DNA of 33,719 nt from the NCBI RefSeq assembly GCF_000455325.1, contig NZ_HG322951.1, positions 3,276,158 through 3,309,876 of the forward strand, in the 5' to 3' direction. The position numbers and the translations under genes are program-made. Every line of letters starts with the position of its first letter. Position 1 is the stretch's first letter. Below the pieces are notes generated by a model, which did no database searches, was not told the origin of the DNA, and was given only the letters and a program-made list of their open reading frames with translations. The DNA is from Mycolicibacterium septicum DSM 44393. GTDB taxonomy: Bacteria; Actinomycetota; Actinomycetes; Mycobacteriales; Mycobacteriaceae. Below are positions 6,603 to 15,116 of this stretch, one piece after another.

Positions 6603-8999
6603 GTGACTCAGAGCGTGACCGTCGGAACCATCAAGTCCGTAACCGCCCGTCTGGCCGAGGAACTCGGCGTGGCCGAGAGGCAGGTGACCGCAACCGTCCA
6701 GCTGCTGGACGAGGGTTCGACGGTTCCGTTCATCGCCCGGTACCGCAAGGAGGTCACCGGCAGTCTCGACGACGGCCAGCTGCGCACGCTGGAGGAGCGC
6801 CTGGGCTACCTGCGTGAGCTCGACCAGCGCCGTGAGGCCGTGCTGGCCTCCATCGAGGAGCAGGGCAAGCTCACCGACGAGCTGCGGGCAGCCTTGATGA
6901 CCGCCGAGACCAAGGCCCGGGTCGAGGACATCTACCTGCCGTACAAGCCCAAGCGGCGCACCAAGGCTCAGATCGCCAAGGAGGCCGGCCTGGAACCGCT
7001 CGCGGTCCGGCTGCTGGTCGATCCGACGCTGGTGCCCGACGAGGTCGCCGGTGAATTCCTCAACGACGACGTCGCCGATGCCGCCGCCGCGCTCGAAGGT
7101 GCTCGCCACATCATCATCGAGCGGGCCTCCGAGGACGCCGAGCTGGTCGGCGCGACCCGAGAGAAGTTCTGGTCCGACGGTTCGCTGCGCACCGGCCCGT
7201 GGTCGGAGGAGGCCGCGAAAAGCCCTGCCGCTCAGAAGTTCCGCGATTACTTCGAGTTCAGCGAGCCGTTGGAGAACATGCCATCGCACCGTGTGCTCGC
7301 GGTGCTGCGCGGCGAGAAGGAACAGGCGCTGTCACTGAACTTCGACGGCGGCGAGGACGAGCTGTACCAGGCGATGATCGCCCAGTCACTCGGCATCGAC
7401 ATGTCCGTCAAGGCGCCGGCCACCCCGTGGTTGGCCACCACCGTGCGGCTGGCCTGGCGCGCCAAGCTGATGATCTCGGCCGCCGTCGACGCCCGAATCC
7501 GGCTGCGTCAGCGTGCCGAGGAAGAGGCGGTCGCGGTGTTCGCCCGCAACCTCAAGGACCTGCTGCTGGCCGCCCCGGCCGGCACCCGCGCCACCCTGGG
7601 ACTTGACCCGGGCTTCCGCACCGGGGTCAAGGTCGCCGTCGTCGACGCCACCGGCAAGGTCGTCGACACGTGCGCGATCTTCCCGCACCAGCCGCAGAAG
7701 CAGTGGGACCAGGCCAAGGCCACGCTGGCGGCCCTGGTCGCCCGGCACAACGTCGAGCTGATCGCCGTCGGCAACGGCACCGCCTCACGCGAGACCGACG
7801 CGTTGGCCGCCGAGCTGATCGCCGACATCCGGTCGGCCGGGGCCAAGGCGCCGGTGACGGCCATGGTCAGCGAGGCCGGTGCGTCTGTGTACTCGGCCTC
7901 CGAGTACGCCGCGCGGGAGATGCCGAACCTCGACGTGACGCTGCGCGGCGCGGTCTCGATCGCCCGCCGGTTGCAGGATCCGCTGGCCGAGCTGGTCAAG
8001 ATCGATCCCAAGTCGATCGGCGTCGGGCAGTACCAGCATGACGTGACGCCGGGCTCGCTGGCGCGCAGCCTCGACGCGGTGGTCGAAGATGCGGTGAACG
8101 CGGTCGGTGTGGACCTCAACACCGCCTCGGTGCCGCTGCTGGCCCGGGTGTCCGGGGTTACCGAATCGCTGGCCGAAGCCATCGTGGCGCACCGCGAGAG
8201 CGCGGGCGCGTTCCGCAGCCGCAAGGCGCTGCTGGACGTTCCGCGCCTGGGTCCCAAGGCCTTCGAACAGTGCGCCGGCTTCCTGCGGATCCGTGACGGG
8301 GAGGACCCGCTGGACGCTTCCGGCGTGCACCCCGAGTCCTACCCGGTGGTGCGGCGCATCCTCGACCGCTCCGGCGTCACGCTGGCCGAGCTGATCGGTG
8401 ACGAGCGCACCCTGCGGGGGCTCAAGCCCGCAGACTTCGCCGACGAGCGGTTCGGTGTCCCGACGGTGACCGACATCCTGGGCGAACTGGAGAAGCCGGG
8501 CCGCGACCCGCGCCCGGCGTTCTCCACCGCCACCTTCGCCGCCGGCGTCGAGAAGGTCGCCGACCTGAAGGTGGGCATGGTGCTGGAGGGCGTGGTGACC
8601 AATGTGGCCGCCTTCGGCGCCTTCGTCGACGTGGGCGTGCACCAGGACGGTCTCGTGCACGTCTCGGCGATGGCCGACCGGTTCATCTCCGACCCGCACG
8701 AGGTGGTGAAGTCCGGCCAGGTCGTCAAGGTCAAGGTCGTCGACGTCGATGTGGAACGGCAGCGGATCGGACTGACCCTGCGGCTCAACGACACCCCCCA
8801 GCGCGAGCAGGGCAAGCGGCCCGACCGGGGTGGTCAGGGCGGCCAGGGTGGCCAGAACCGCCGCGACGGCGGCGGCAACCAGGGCCGCGGCGGGGACCGG
8901 CGAAACCAGAACCGGGGCAACAACTCCGGTCGCCGGGAGTCCAACCAGCCCATGGGCTCGATGGCCGAGGCGCTGCGCAACGCAGGTTTCGGAAAGTAG
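6603..8999 (+). CDS. tex: Tex-family RNA-binding transcription accessory protein
   Basis: 798 residues from GTG 6603. The frame is open further upstream but that extension runs through tRNA-Val(CAC), so it is rejected. Domains in order: Tex N-terminal helical region with the conserved STVPFIARYRKE and DIYLPYKPKRRTKA segments (1-200), YqgF/RNase-H-like domain (about 330-450, LGLDPGFRTG), helix-hairpin-helix region (about 500-560) and an S1 RNA-binding domain (about 655-728, GMVLEGVVTNVAAFGAFVDVG). A Gly/Gln/Arg/Asn-rich low-complexity tail (about 730-785) is added before a conserved end (MAEALRNAGFGK). The protein binds nucleic acid and is linked to transcription processivity and RNA turnover. 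Its stop is 3 bp from that of the convergent VTT gene. Confidence 0.95.
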   Translation: MTQSVTVGTIKSVTARLAEELGVAERQVTATVQLLDEGSTVPFIARYRKEVTGSLDDGQLRTLEERLGYLRELDQRREAVLASIEEQGKLTDELRAALMTAETKARVEDIYLPYKPKRRTKAQIAKEAGLEPLAVRLLVDPTLVPDEVAGEFLNDDVADAAAALEGARHIIIERASEDAELVGATREKFWSDGSLRTGPWSEEAAKSPAAQKFRDYFEFSEPLENMPSHRVLAVLRGEKEQALSLNFDGGEDELYQAMIAQSLGIDMSVKAPATPWLATTVRLAWRAKLMISAAVDARIRLRQRAEEEAVAVFARNLKDLLLAAPAGTRATLGLDPGFRTGVKVAVVDATGKVVDTCAIFPHQPQKQWDQAKATLAALVARHNVELIAVGNGTASRETDALAAELIADIRSAGAKAPVTAMVSEAGASVYSASEYAAREMPNLDVTLRGAVSIARRLQDPLAELVKIDPKSIGVGQYQHDVTPGSLARSLDAVVEDAVNAVGVDLNTASVPLLARVSGVTESLAEAIVAHRESAGAFRSRKALLDVPRLGPKAFEQCAGFLRIRDGEDPLDASGVHPESYPVVRRILDRSGVTLAELIGDERTLRGLKPADFADERFGVPTVTDILGELEKPGRDPRPAFSTATFAAGVEKVADLKVGMVLEGVVTNVAAFGAFVDVGVHQDGLVHVSAMADRFISDPHEVVKSGQVVKVKVVDVDVERQRIGLTLRLNDTPQREQGKRPDRGGQGGQGGQNRRDGGGNQGRGGDRRNQNRGNNSGRRESNQPMGSMAEALRNAGFGK

Positions 9000-9002
9000 C
9001 GG

Positions 9003-9719
9003 TCAGGAGGACTGCTCCGGGGCCTGATCGGCCTCGGAGTGGTGGCGGCGCCAGGAGCGGTAGCCGCGGTGGGCGGCGAACGCGCCGATGACGGCGGTGA
9101 CGCACCACACCCCGATCGCCGTGTAGGCCAGCGGGGCCGACAGATCGCCGATCGACGCGCCCAGCGCGGTGTAGACGAACGCGCGCGGCACGGAGCCGAT
9201 GAACGCACCGGCCGCCATCTGCCACAACGGCACACCGAACGCGCCGAAGGCATAGGACGCCAGGGCGTCGGACAGTCCGGGGACGAAACGCTGCCCGACC
9301 ACTGCCCACAGGCCGCCCCGCTGGATCTGGTGGTCCAGCCGGTCGGCCCGCTGCGCGCCGAGCAGGGCCCGGGCGCTGTCGCGGCCGGCGCGCCGGCCGA
9401 TCAGGCTGGCCACCACCGCGGTGCCCACCGTCGCGCCCAAGGTCACGAAGGTGCCCAACACCGGACCGAACAACACCCCGCTGCCGGCGGCCAGGATCGG
9501 ACCCGGCACGAACAACGCGCCGAGGCAGGCCGACACCACGACATACGCCAGCGGTGCGGCGGGACCCGTCGAGGCGACCAGGCTGCGGATGTCGCCGACA
9601 TCGATGACGCGCGCGACGGCCACCAGATAGAACAGGCCGAACAGAAACGCCGCGAAGGCGACGAGCCGCAGGATGTGCGGTCGCCGGTTGATGGCGGGCG
9701 GATCATCGTCGTCAGTCAT
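9003..9719 (-). CDS. VTT/TVP38-TMEM64 family membrane protein
   Basis: 238 residues with five or six hydrophobic segments. The VTT (formerly SNARE-associated/DedA) core is recognisable: LGALFVPGPILAAGSGVLFGP followed by FVTLGATVGTAVVASLIGRRAGRD, then a re-entrant-like GQRFVPGLSDALASYAFGA and AGAFIGSVPRAFVYTALGAS. Family members are thought to move lipids or solutes across the inner membrane; the substrate here is unknown. The N-terminus is acidic (MTDDDDPP) and cytoplasmic. It is convergent with tex with no room for a separate terminator. Confidence 0.85.
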   Translation of the reverse strand: MTDDDDPPAINRRPHILRLVAFAAFLFGLFYLVAVARVIDVGDIRSLVASTGPAAPLAYVVVSACLGALFVPGPILAAGSGVLFGPVLGTFVTLGATVGTAVVASLIGRRAGRDSARALLGAQRADRLDHQIQRGGLWAVVGQRFVPGLSDALASYAFGAFGVPLWQMAAGAFIGSVPRAFVYTALGASIGDLSAPLAYTAIGVWCVTAVIGAFAAHRGYRSWRRHHSEADQAPEQSS

Positions 9720-9809
9720 GGCGAACCCGATTGTTCCCTACCGTGCGACGCCTCGGCGCGTAGCGTGAGGTCAATCGTGGTTGCGACGACGGGGCGAAAG
9801 GAATGAGAG

Positions 9810-10214
9810 ATGGACATCGCGTTGGTGGCCACCACCAGGGGCCCGTTCGACGAGGCAGTCGCTCGCACGCGAGATGCGCTGGCCGACCAGGGGTTCGGTG
9901 TGTTGACCGAGATCGACATCCGGACGACGCTCAACGCCAAACTCGGCGGTGGTGCCGGTGACGAGCTGGGTGACTACCTGATTCTGGGTGCGTGTAACCC
10001 TCAGTTCGCCCAGCAGGCGCTCAACGCGTTTCCGCCGATCGGCGTGCTGCTGCCGTGCAACGTGGTGTTGCGCACCGGTCGCGGCGATGGCGCGGTGGTC
10101 GTCGTCGAGGCGATGAACCCCAACCTGATGGCCGAGGTGACCGACGAACCCGCGTTGGCCGATATCGCAGCCGAGGTCGGCCGGCGCCTGCAGGCAGCGC
10201 TCGACAGCCTGTAG
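9810..10214 (+). CDS. DUF302 domain protein
   Basis: 134 residues, one full DUF302 domain: an N-terminal strand-helix (FDEAVARTRDALADQGFGVLTEIDI), the YLILGACNPQFAQQALN core and LLPCNVVLRTG containing the conserved Cys. DUF302 proteins are small alpha/beta cytoplasmic proteins; no reaction is established. ATG 9810 is preceded by AAAGGA. It is transcribed away from the VTT gene and converges on the MerR gene with an 8-bp gap. No functional link to the neighbours can be read from the sequence. Confidence 0.85.
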   Translation: MDIALVATTRGPFDEAVARTRDALADQGFGVLTEIDIRTTLNAKLGGGAGDELGDYLILGACNPQFAQQALNAFPPIGVLLPCNVVLRTGRGDGAVVVVEAMNPNLMAEVTDEPALADIAAEVGRRLQAALDSL

Positions 10215-10222
10215 GGGCTGTG

Positions 10223-10579
10223 TCACCCCGATGCTGCGTCGATCACCCCGTCGAGGATCTCGCGTGAGGTGGCCAGCTCCCGGATGGCCTGTTCGAGCCG
10301 GTCGCGTTCGGCCGAAAGCTCGGTGAGCAGCCGGGGCGTGGCCTGGGGTGCGGGTCCGCCGTCGGCGTCGCGCATACAGGGAAGCAGCGACGAGATGGTG
10401 CGGCTGTGCAAGCCGGCCGCGTAGAGCTCCTGGATGCGGATCACCCGGTCGACGGCCTTCTCCGCATATTCGCGTTGGCCACCGGGTGTGCGGTCTGACA
10501 CCAGCAGGCCCTGCTGTTCGTAGTAGCGCAGCGACCGCTGGCTGACCCCGGTGCGGCGTGCGAGTTCGCCTATACGCAT
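10223..10579 (-). CDS. MerR-family transcriptional regulator
   Basis: 118 residues. Winged helix-turn-helix at the N-terminus (MRIGELARRTGVSQRSLRYYEQQGLL, here cited by its ends: residues 1-25), wing around GGQREY, then a short coiled-coil region (LLTELSAERDRLEQAIRELA) for dimerisation. The C-terminal sensing part is minimal and there is no metal-binding cysteine pair like that of CueR or SoxR; a lone Cys occurs in LLPCMRD. It is divergent from the deacetylase gene and the 59-bp spacer contains a MerR-type operator, so it most likely controls that gene. The effector is unknown. Confidence 0.9.
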   Translation of the reverse strand: MRIGELARRTGVSQRSLRYYEQQGLLVSDRTPGGQREYAEKAVDRVIRIQELYAAGLHSRTISSLLPCMRDADGGPAPQATPRLLTELSAERDRLEQAIRELATSREILDGVIDAASG

Positions 10580-10601
10580 ATGCCAGTTATACCGACGCGA
10601 C

Positions 10602-10633
10602 TTGACCCTGACATTGGTGTCACCTCGTACCGT
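10602..10633 (+). promoter_or_regulatory. MerR-type promoter/operator for the deacetylase gene
   Basis: TTGACC (10602-10607) and TACCGT (10628-10633) are separated by 20 bp, too long for normal sigma-A use, and the spacer contains the perfect inverted repeat TGACA-TTGG-TGTCA (10609-10622). An over-long spacer with a centred dyad is the hallmark of MerR-activated promoters. The -10 ends 5 bp before ATG 10639, so the transcript would be leaderless. Confidence 0.7.
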
Positions 10634-10638
10634 TCGTC

Positions 10639-11508
10639 ATGACCACGTTCCAACCGCCTTTCACCTACAGCCCGATCACCGAACGCGCGCCGATCCACTG
10701 GCCCGGCGGCGCGCGCGTCGCGGTGTACATCGGGCTCAACGTCGAGCACTTCCTGCCCGATCGCCCCTCGACGAGCATCTGGCCGGGTACCGCGGAACTG
10801 ACACCCGATGCGCTCAACTACGGCTGGCGGGATTACGGCGCCCGGGTGGGGATCTGGCGCACGATCGAGGCTCTCGACCGGCACGGCATCCGTCCCAGTG
10901 TGCTGCTCAATTCGGCTGTCATCGAGCACCATCCGCAGATCGTGGCCGCCGGTGTGGAACGAGACTGGACGTGGCTGGCGCACGGACAGACCAACTCGAT
11001 CCTGCACACCGGGTTCGACGTCGACGAGGAGCGCCGGATTCTCGCCGAGATCGCCGACGACATCGCCGGTGCGACGGGCCGGCGCCCACGCGGGTGGATG
11101 GGACCCGGCCTGACCGAAACGGCGCACACCCCGGAACTGTTGGCCGAGCTCGGTTTTCACTATGTCCTCGACTGGACCAACGATGACCAGCCCTACCCGC
11201 TGACCGTTCCCGGTATGTTCAGTGTGCCGTACTCGGTGGAACTCAACGACCTCCTGATCTTCGGAAAGGGCTTCACCGGAACCGAGTTCGTGCAGATGGT
11301 GATCGACCAGTACGAGCAGCTGCGTGCGGATTCGGCCGACAGCGGCCGGGTGATGGCGTTGGCGTTGCACCCGTTCGTGATCGGGCAACCGTTCCGGCAC
11401 AAGTACCTCGACCAGGTTCTGGAGTATCTTGCCGCGCAACCTGATGCGTGGCTGACGACCAGCGACGAGATCGCGGCGACCCGGCGAACTGATTGCGAAC
11501 GCCAATAG
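10639..11508 (+). CDS. PuuE-like polysaccharide deacetylase family protein
   Basis: 289 residues, a single NodB-fold catalytic domain of the allantoinase PuuE/polysaccharide deacetylase branch. Visible landmarks are VAVYIGLNVEHF (first strand and metal-side motif), RPSVLLNSAVIEHHP, WLAHGQTNS with the His-Gly typical of the family, GWMGPGLTET and the terminal LALHPFVIGQPFRH. It probably hydrolyses an amide, either an N-acetyl group or a cyclic amide; the substrate is unknown. There is no signal peptide, so it acts in the cytoplasm. The start ATG is at the predicted transcription start, and control by the divergent MerR protein is likely. Confidence 0.85.
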   Translation: MTTFQPPFTYSPITERAPIHWPGGARVAVYIGLNVEHFLPDRPSTSIWPGTAELTPDALNYGWRDYGARVGIWRTIEALDRHGIRPSVLLNSAVIEHHPQIVAAGVERDWTWLAHGQTNSILHTGFDVDEERRILAEIADDIAGATGRRPRGWMGPGLTETAHTPELLAELGFHYVLDWTNDDQPYPLTVPGMFSVPYSVELNDLLIFGKGFTGTEFVQMVIDQYEQLRADSADSGRVMALALHPFVIGQPFRHKYLDQVLEYLAAQPDAWLTTSDEIAATRRTDCERQ

Positions 11509-11523
11509 CTGCAGCACTATTGG
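11502..11523. repeat. AT-rich inverted repeat at the deacetylase stop codon
   Basis: CCAATAG, 8-base spacer, CTATTGG: perfect 7-bp arms that include the TAG stop of the deacetylase. The stem is AT-rich and has no T tail, so it looks more like an operator than a terminator. Confidence 0.4.
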
Positions 11524-11545
11524 GCCCACAGTGCTGGACCGTCGC

Positions 11546-11561
11546 TGTGAGGGGTGTCACA
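11546..11561. promoter_or_regulatory. CRP-type binding site upstream of P450
   Basis: TGTGA-GGGGTG-TCACA, a perfect match to the CRP core TGTGA-N6-TCACA, the same core used by the mycobacterial cAMP receptor protein (Rv3676 type). It ends 29 bp before the P450 ATG. Whether it activates or represses cannot be told because no clear -10 is visible. Confidence 0.6.
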
Positions 11562-11590
11562 CTGCGGGTAGGACGTCGGGGAGGACCACG

Positions 11591-12895
11591 ATGACAGCAA
11601 TCACCGGCATCGCCCACCGCAACAACGGCGCAGCGCCACCGGCAGTGCCCCTTGCCGACATCGACCTGGGCACGCTCGACTTCTGGGGGCGTGACGACGA
11701 CGCGCGTGACGGGGCCTTCGCCACACTCCGTCACGACGCGCCCGTCTCATTTTTCGGGGTGGCGGACTTCGCCGGATTCCCCGCCGGCGCCGGGCACTGG
11801 GCGCTGACCCGCTACGAGGACGTGCACTTCGCCAGCCGGCACCCCGAGCTGTTCAGCTCGAGTCCGACCAGCACATCGCTCAACGAGGTCCCCGCCGATA
11901 TCGCCGAGTTCTTCGGGTCGATGATCACGCTGGACGACCCTCGCCACACCCGGCTGCGGTGCATCGTCAACCGGGCGTTCACACCCAAGGTGATCGCGCG
12001 GATCGAGCAGAGCGTGCGGGACCGTGCGCATCGCCTGGTGGCGGAGATGGTCGACGCACATCCGGATGGCACCGCGGACTTCGTCGACGAGGTGGCCTCG
12101 CCACTGCCACTTCAGATCATCTGCGACATGATGGGCGTTCCGGAGGAAGACCGGGCCAAGCTCTTCCACTGGACCTCGGTGCTCATGGGGGCCGGCGACG
12201 ACGAGGTGTCCACTGCTGAGTACAACGAGTATCTGCAGGTGGCCACCGAACTGGCCGGTTACGGCGTCGCCCTGGCCGAACAGCGCCGCGAGCATCCCGC
12301 CAACGACCTGACGACCAGCCTGATCGAGGCCGAAGTCGACGGAGAACGACTGTCGTCCAACGAGATCGCGTCGTTCTTCATCCTGCTGACGGCAGCGGGC
12401 AACGACACGACCCGCAACGCGATCAGCCACGGGATGGTGGCGCTGAGCCGCTATCCCGACGAACGTGCCACATGGTGGAACGACTTCGACCGGGTGACGC
12501 CGACCGCCGTCGAGGAGATCGTGCGGTGGGCGTCACCGATCATCTTCATGCGGCGCACGCTCACCGAGGATGTGGAGCGCAGCGGCGTTCAGATGAAGGC
12601 GGGGGACAAGGTCTCGATGTGGTACAACTCGGCCAATCGTGACGAGCAGACCTTCGCCGACCCATGGCGGTTCGACGTGTTGCGCGACCCCAATCCGCAT
12701 GTCGGCTACGGCGGCGGCGGAGTGCACTTCTGCCTGGGAGCCAACCTCGCTCGCCGGGAGATCCGGGTGGCCTTCGACGAACTGCGTCGCCAGGTTCCCG
12801 ACATCGTGGCGATCGGTGAACCGGCAATCCTGCGTTCGGCGTTCGTGCACGGTGTCAAACATCTGCCGGTCGGTTGGTCCGCGGCTACGCGCTGA
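11591..12895 (+). CDS. Cytochrome P450
   Basis: 434 residues from ATG 11591, preceded by GGGGAGGACC; an upstream in-frame start at 11531 is rejected as it runs across the CRP-type site. Signatures: substrate-region ITLDDPRHTRLR, I-helix AGNDTT (269-274), K-helix EIVR (E309, R312), and the heme loop YGGGGVHFCLG with ligand Cys381. It is a soluble bacterial class I P450 needing separate ferredoxin and reductase, neither of which is encoded here. The family resembles mycobacterial lipid/sterol-type CYPs, but no CYP number can be given. It overlaps the convergent FMN monooxygenase gene by 11 bp. Confidence 0.95.
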   Translation: MTAITGIAHRNNGAAPPAVPLADIDLGTLDFWGRDDDARDGAFATLRHDAPVSFFGVADFAGFPAGAGHWALTRYEDVHFASRHPELFSSSPTSTSLNEVPADIAEFFGSMITLDDPRHTRLRCIVNRAFTPKVIARIEQSVRDRAHRLVAEMVDAHPDGTADFVDEVASPLPLQIICDMMGVPEEDRAKLFHWTSVLMGAGDDEVSTAEYNEYLQVATELAGYGVALAEQRREHPANDLTTSLIEAEVDGERLSSNEIASFFILLTAAGNDTTRNAISHGMVALSRYPDERATWWNDFDRVTPTAVEEIVRWASPIIFMRRTLTEDVERSGVQMKAGDKVSMWYNSANRDEQTFADPWRFDVLRDPNPHVGYGGGGVHFCLGANLARREIRVAFDELRRQVPDIVAIGEPAILRSAFVHGVKHLPVGWSAATR

Positions 12896-14294
12896 CCGTT
12901 GTCGACGAAGACCCCGCCTGCGCCGAGCCGAACTTGCCCCGCCAATGCCGGGCCGGATGCCGCTCGGGCAAGGCTGGGCCCTCACTGAAGAGCTTGTCGC
13001 GCAACGTCCCTGGGGCGTATTCGGTCTGGGCCAGGCCGCGGGCCTGCAGTTCGGGCACCACCTGGTCGATGAAATCCTCGAAGGTGCCCGGCGTGGTGAT
13101 GTAGCGGATGTTCACCCCGTCGACCCCGGCGTCCTGCCAGTCTTCGAGCGCATCGGCGATCTGCTCGGGAGTGCCGACGATCCGGGTGGACTCCTGTTGC
13201 TGACGGACCAGGTCGGCGATGGTCGGATTGGTGCCCGGTGGCGCCGCGGCGATGAGTGCCTCGATGGTGCTGCGGGTGCCCTGAATGGTCGGGGCCAGGT
13301 CGCCGATGGGCGTGTGGTGGTCCAGCCCGCCCAGATCCACGCCGATGCCGCCACTACGGTGCGCGATCAGACCGTCGACGCTCAGGTATTCGTCGAGTTC
13401 GGCGGCCCGCGTCCGCGCCTCGGCCTCGGTGGATCCGACCACGAACGACAGGCCCTGGAAGAACTTGATGTCCTCGCGCCGTCGCCCGGCCGCCACGGCG
13501 CGGTCACGGGTGTCGTCGATGACCACGGCGGCGCCCTTGGGCGAGGCCGCGTTGATGAACACGCCCTCGGCGTGGCGCGCGGCGAATGTCCTTCCGGCGG
13601 TGGAGGTGCCGGCCTGGAAGATCACCGGTGTGCGTTGCGGCGACGGGAAACTCAGGTGCGGGCCCTCCACCCGGTAGCGCTTGCCGGCGTGATGAATCTT
13701 GTGCACCTTGTCGGGGTCGGCGTGGATGCCGCGCTGCCGGTCGCGCACCAGCGCTCCGTCCTCCCACGATCCTTCCCACAGCTTGTAGACGACCTCGGTG
13801 TACTCCTCGGCCCACTGGTAACGCTCGTCGTGTTCCTCGCGCTCGGTCAGCCCGAAGTTGCGCGCCGAGTTCTGCAGCGCGCTGGTGACGACGTTCCAGC
13901 CGATGCGTCCCTTCGACGCATGATCGAGGGTGGAGATCTTGCGGGCGAACGAGAACGGATGGTCCTGCAGTACCGAACTCGTGATCACCAGGCCGAGGTG
14001 TTCGGTTGACAGGGCCAGCGCCGAGACGATCGCGGACGGATCGTGATTGGGGATCTGCAGGCCTTCGCGCAGATAGGTGTCCCACCCGCCGCGGTAGTCG
14101 TCGTAGAGGCCGACGACGTCGGCGAAGAACACCGAGTCGAACTTGCCGCGTTCGAGCAACTTGACCAGATCGACCCAGACGTCGAGCTGATCGAATTCCA
14201 GGCTGCGGGTCTGTGGGTTTCGCCACGACCCGTAGGAGACGTGCGTGGCGGTGTTCATGGTGAACGCGTTGAGGATCAGCCGCGGGCGGGTCAT
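12885..14294 (-). CDS. NtaA/SnaA/DszA-type FMN-dependent monooxygenase
   Basis: 469 residues, a complete luciferase-like barrel of the NtaA/SnaA/SoxA(DszA) branch: LILNAFTMNT start, WVDLVKLLERGKFDSVFFAD, the ALALSTEHLGLVIT strand, FARKISTLDHASKGRIGWNVVTS and PVIFQAGTSTAGRTFAARHAE. Relatives use FMNH2 from a separate reductase to cleave C-N or C-S bonds (nitrilotriacetate, dibenzothiophene sulfone, S-substituted cysteines). A 30-residue basic tail ends the protein. It is the last gene of the minus-strand unit LysR, reductase, SDR, monooxygenase, starting 12 bp after the SDR stop. The substrate is not readable from sequence; a sulfur compound is inferred from context. Confidence 0.9.
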   Translation of the reverse strand: MTRPRLILNAFTMNTATHVSYGSWRNPQTRSLEFDQLDVWVDLVKLLERGKFDSVFFADVVGLYDDYRGGWDTYLREGLQIPNHDPSAIVSALALSTEHLGLVITSSVLQDHPFSFARKISTLDHASKGRIGWNVVTSALQNSARNFGLTEREEHDERYQWAEEYTEVVYKLWEGSWEDGALVRDRQRGIHADPDKVHKIHHAGKRYRVEGPHLSFPSPQRTPVIFQAGTSTAGRTFAARHAEGVFINAASPKGAAVVIDDTRDRAVAAGRRREDIKFFQGLSFVVGSTEAEARTRAAELDEYLSVDGLIAHRSGGIGVDLGGLDHHTPIGDLAPTIQGTRSTIEALIAAAPPGTNPTIADLVRQQQESTRIVGTPEQIADALEDWQDAGVDGVNIRYITTPGTFEDFIDQVVPELQARGLAQTEYAPGTLRDKLFSEGPALPERHPARHWRGKFGSAQAGSSSTTVSA

Positions 14295-14306
14295 GGTTTC
14301 CGGCCT

Positions 14307-15104
14307 TCAGTAGTTGATGGTTCCGAGCAGGCCACCGCCGGCCGCGATGGAGTCGCCGGTGATGCTCACGCTGCGTGGTGAGGCGAGAAAGGCGACGACG
14401 TCGGCGACCTCGGTGGCGTCGACCACCCGGCCGATGGCGTTGTTCGCGATCTCCTTCTCGTACGCGGCCAGGTCCAGGCCCGCTGCCTTGGCGGCGGCCT
14501 GGTACTGCAGCGCCTTGCTTTCGGTCCGGGTCTGACCCGGATGCACGACGGTAACGTTGATCCCCTGTGGCCCGAGTTCGTCGGCCAGGTTCTTGGTCAG
14601 CGCAGCCACACTGACGTTGCGGATGCTGCGCACGATCGAGTTGGTCTGCCGGTATCCGAGGCCGCTGATGTTGATGATGCGTCCCCACCCCTGACCGGCC
14701 AGGTGGGGAGCCACCGCACGTGCGGTGCGCAGATAGCCGACCACCTTGACGTTGACGTCGTCCCAGAACGCCTCGTCGGTCGTGCCTGCCAGGTCCGGGA
14801 AACCGGCTCCCACAGCCTGATTGGACGCATTGTTGACCAGGATGTCGATCCCGCCGAGTTCCTCGACCGCGCGGGCGACCAGGGCCCTGACCGATTCGTC
14901 GTCGCTGGTGTCGGCAACGATCGGAATGGCCCGCCGGCCACTGCGTTCGGCCACCTCCGCGGCGGCCTTCTCCAGCGTCTCCTGGGTACGCGCGGCCAGC
15001 ACCACGTCGACGCCTTCGGCTGCCAGCGCGTGAGCGACGGCCAGCCCGATACCCTTGCTCCCGCCGGTGATGATCGCCCGTTTTCCGGTCAACTGCAGGT
15101 CCAT
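14307..15104 (-). CDS. SDR-fold protein lacking the YxxxK catalytic pair
   Basis: 265 residues. The Rossmann motif TGGSKGIG (13-20) and the NNAS motif are intact, and Ser147 stands in the usual place (IINISG). Where classical SDRs have YxxxK 13-17 residues later, this protein reads R159-S-I-R-N163-V, so both catalytic Tyr and Lys are missing by either alignment. The following VAALTKNLADELG and VVHPGQTRTE segments are normal. It may use a different mechanism, act on another acid-base residue (Tyr151 is nearby), or serve as a binding protein. It lies between the ketopantoate-reductase-like gene (12 bp) and the FMN monooxygenase (12 bp), clearly one operon. Confidence 0.85.
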   Translation of the reverse strand: MDLQLTGKRAIITGGSKGIGLAVAHALAAEGVDVVLAARTQETLEKAAAEVAERSGRRAIPIVADTSDDESVRALVARAVEELGGIDILVNNASNQAVGAGFPDLAGTTDEAFWDDVNVKVVGYLRTARAVAPHLAGQGWGRIINISGLGYRQTNSIVRSIRNVSVAALTKNLADELGPQGINVTVVHPGQTRTESKALQYQAAAKAAGLDLAAYEKEIANNAIGRVVDATEVADVVAFLASPRSVSITGDSIAAGGGLLGTINY

Positions 15105-15116
15105 CCGGTAACTCCT

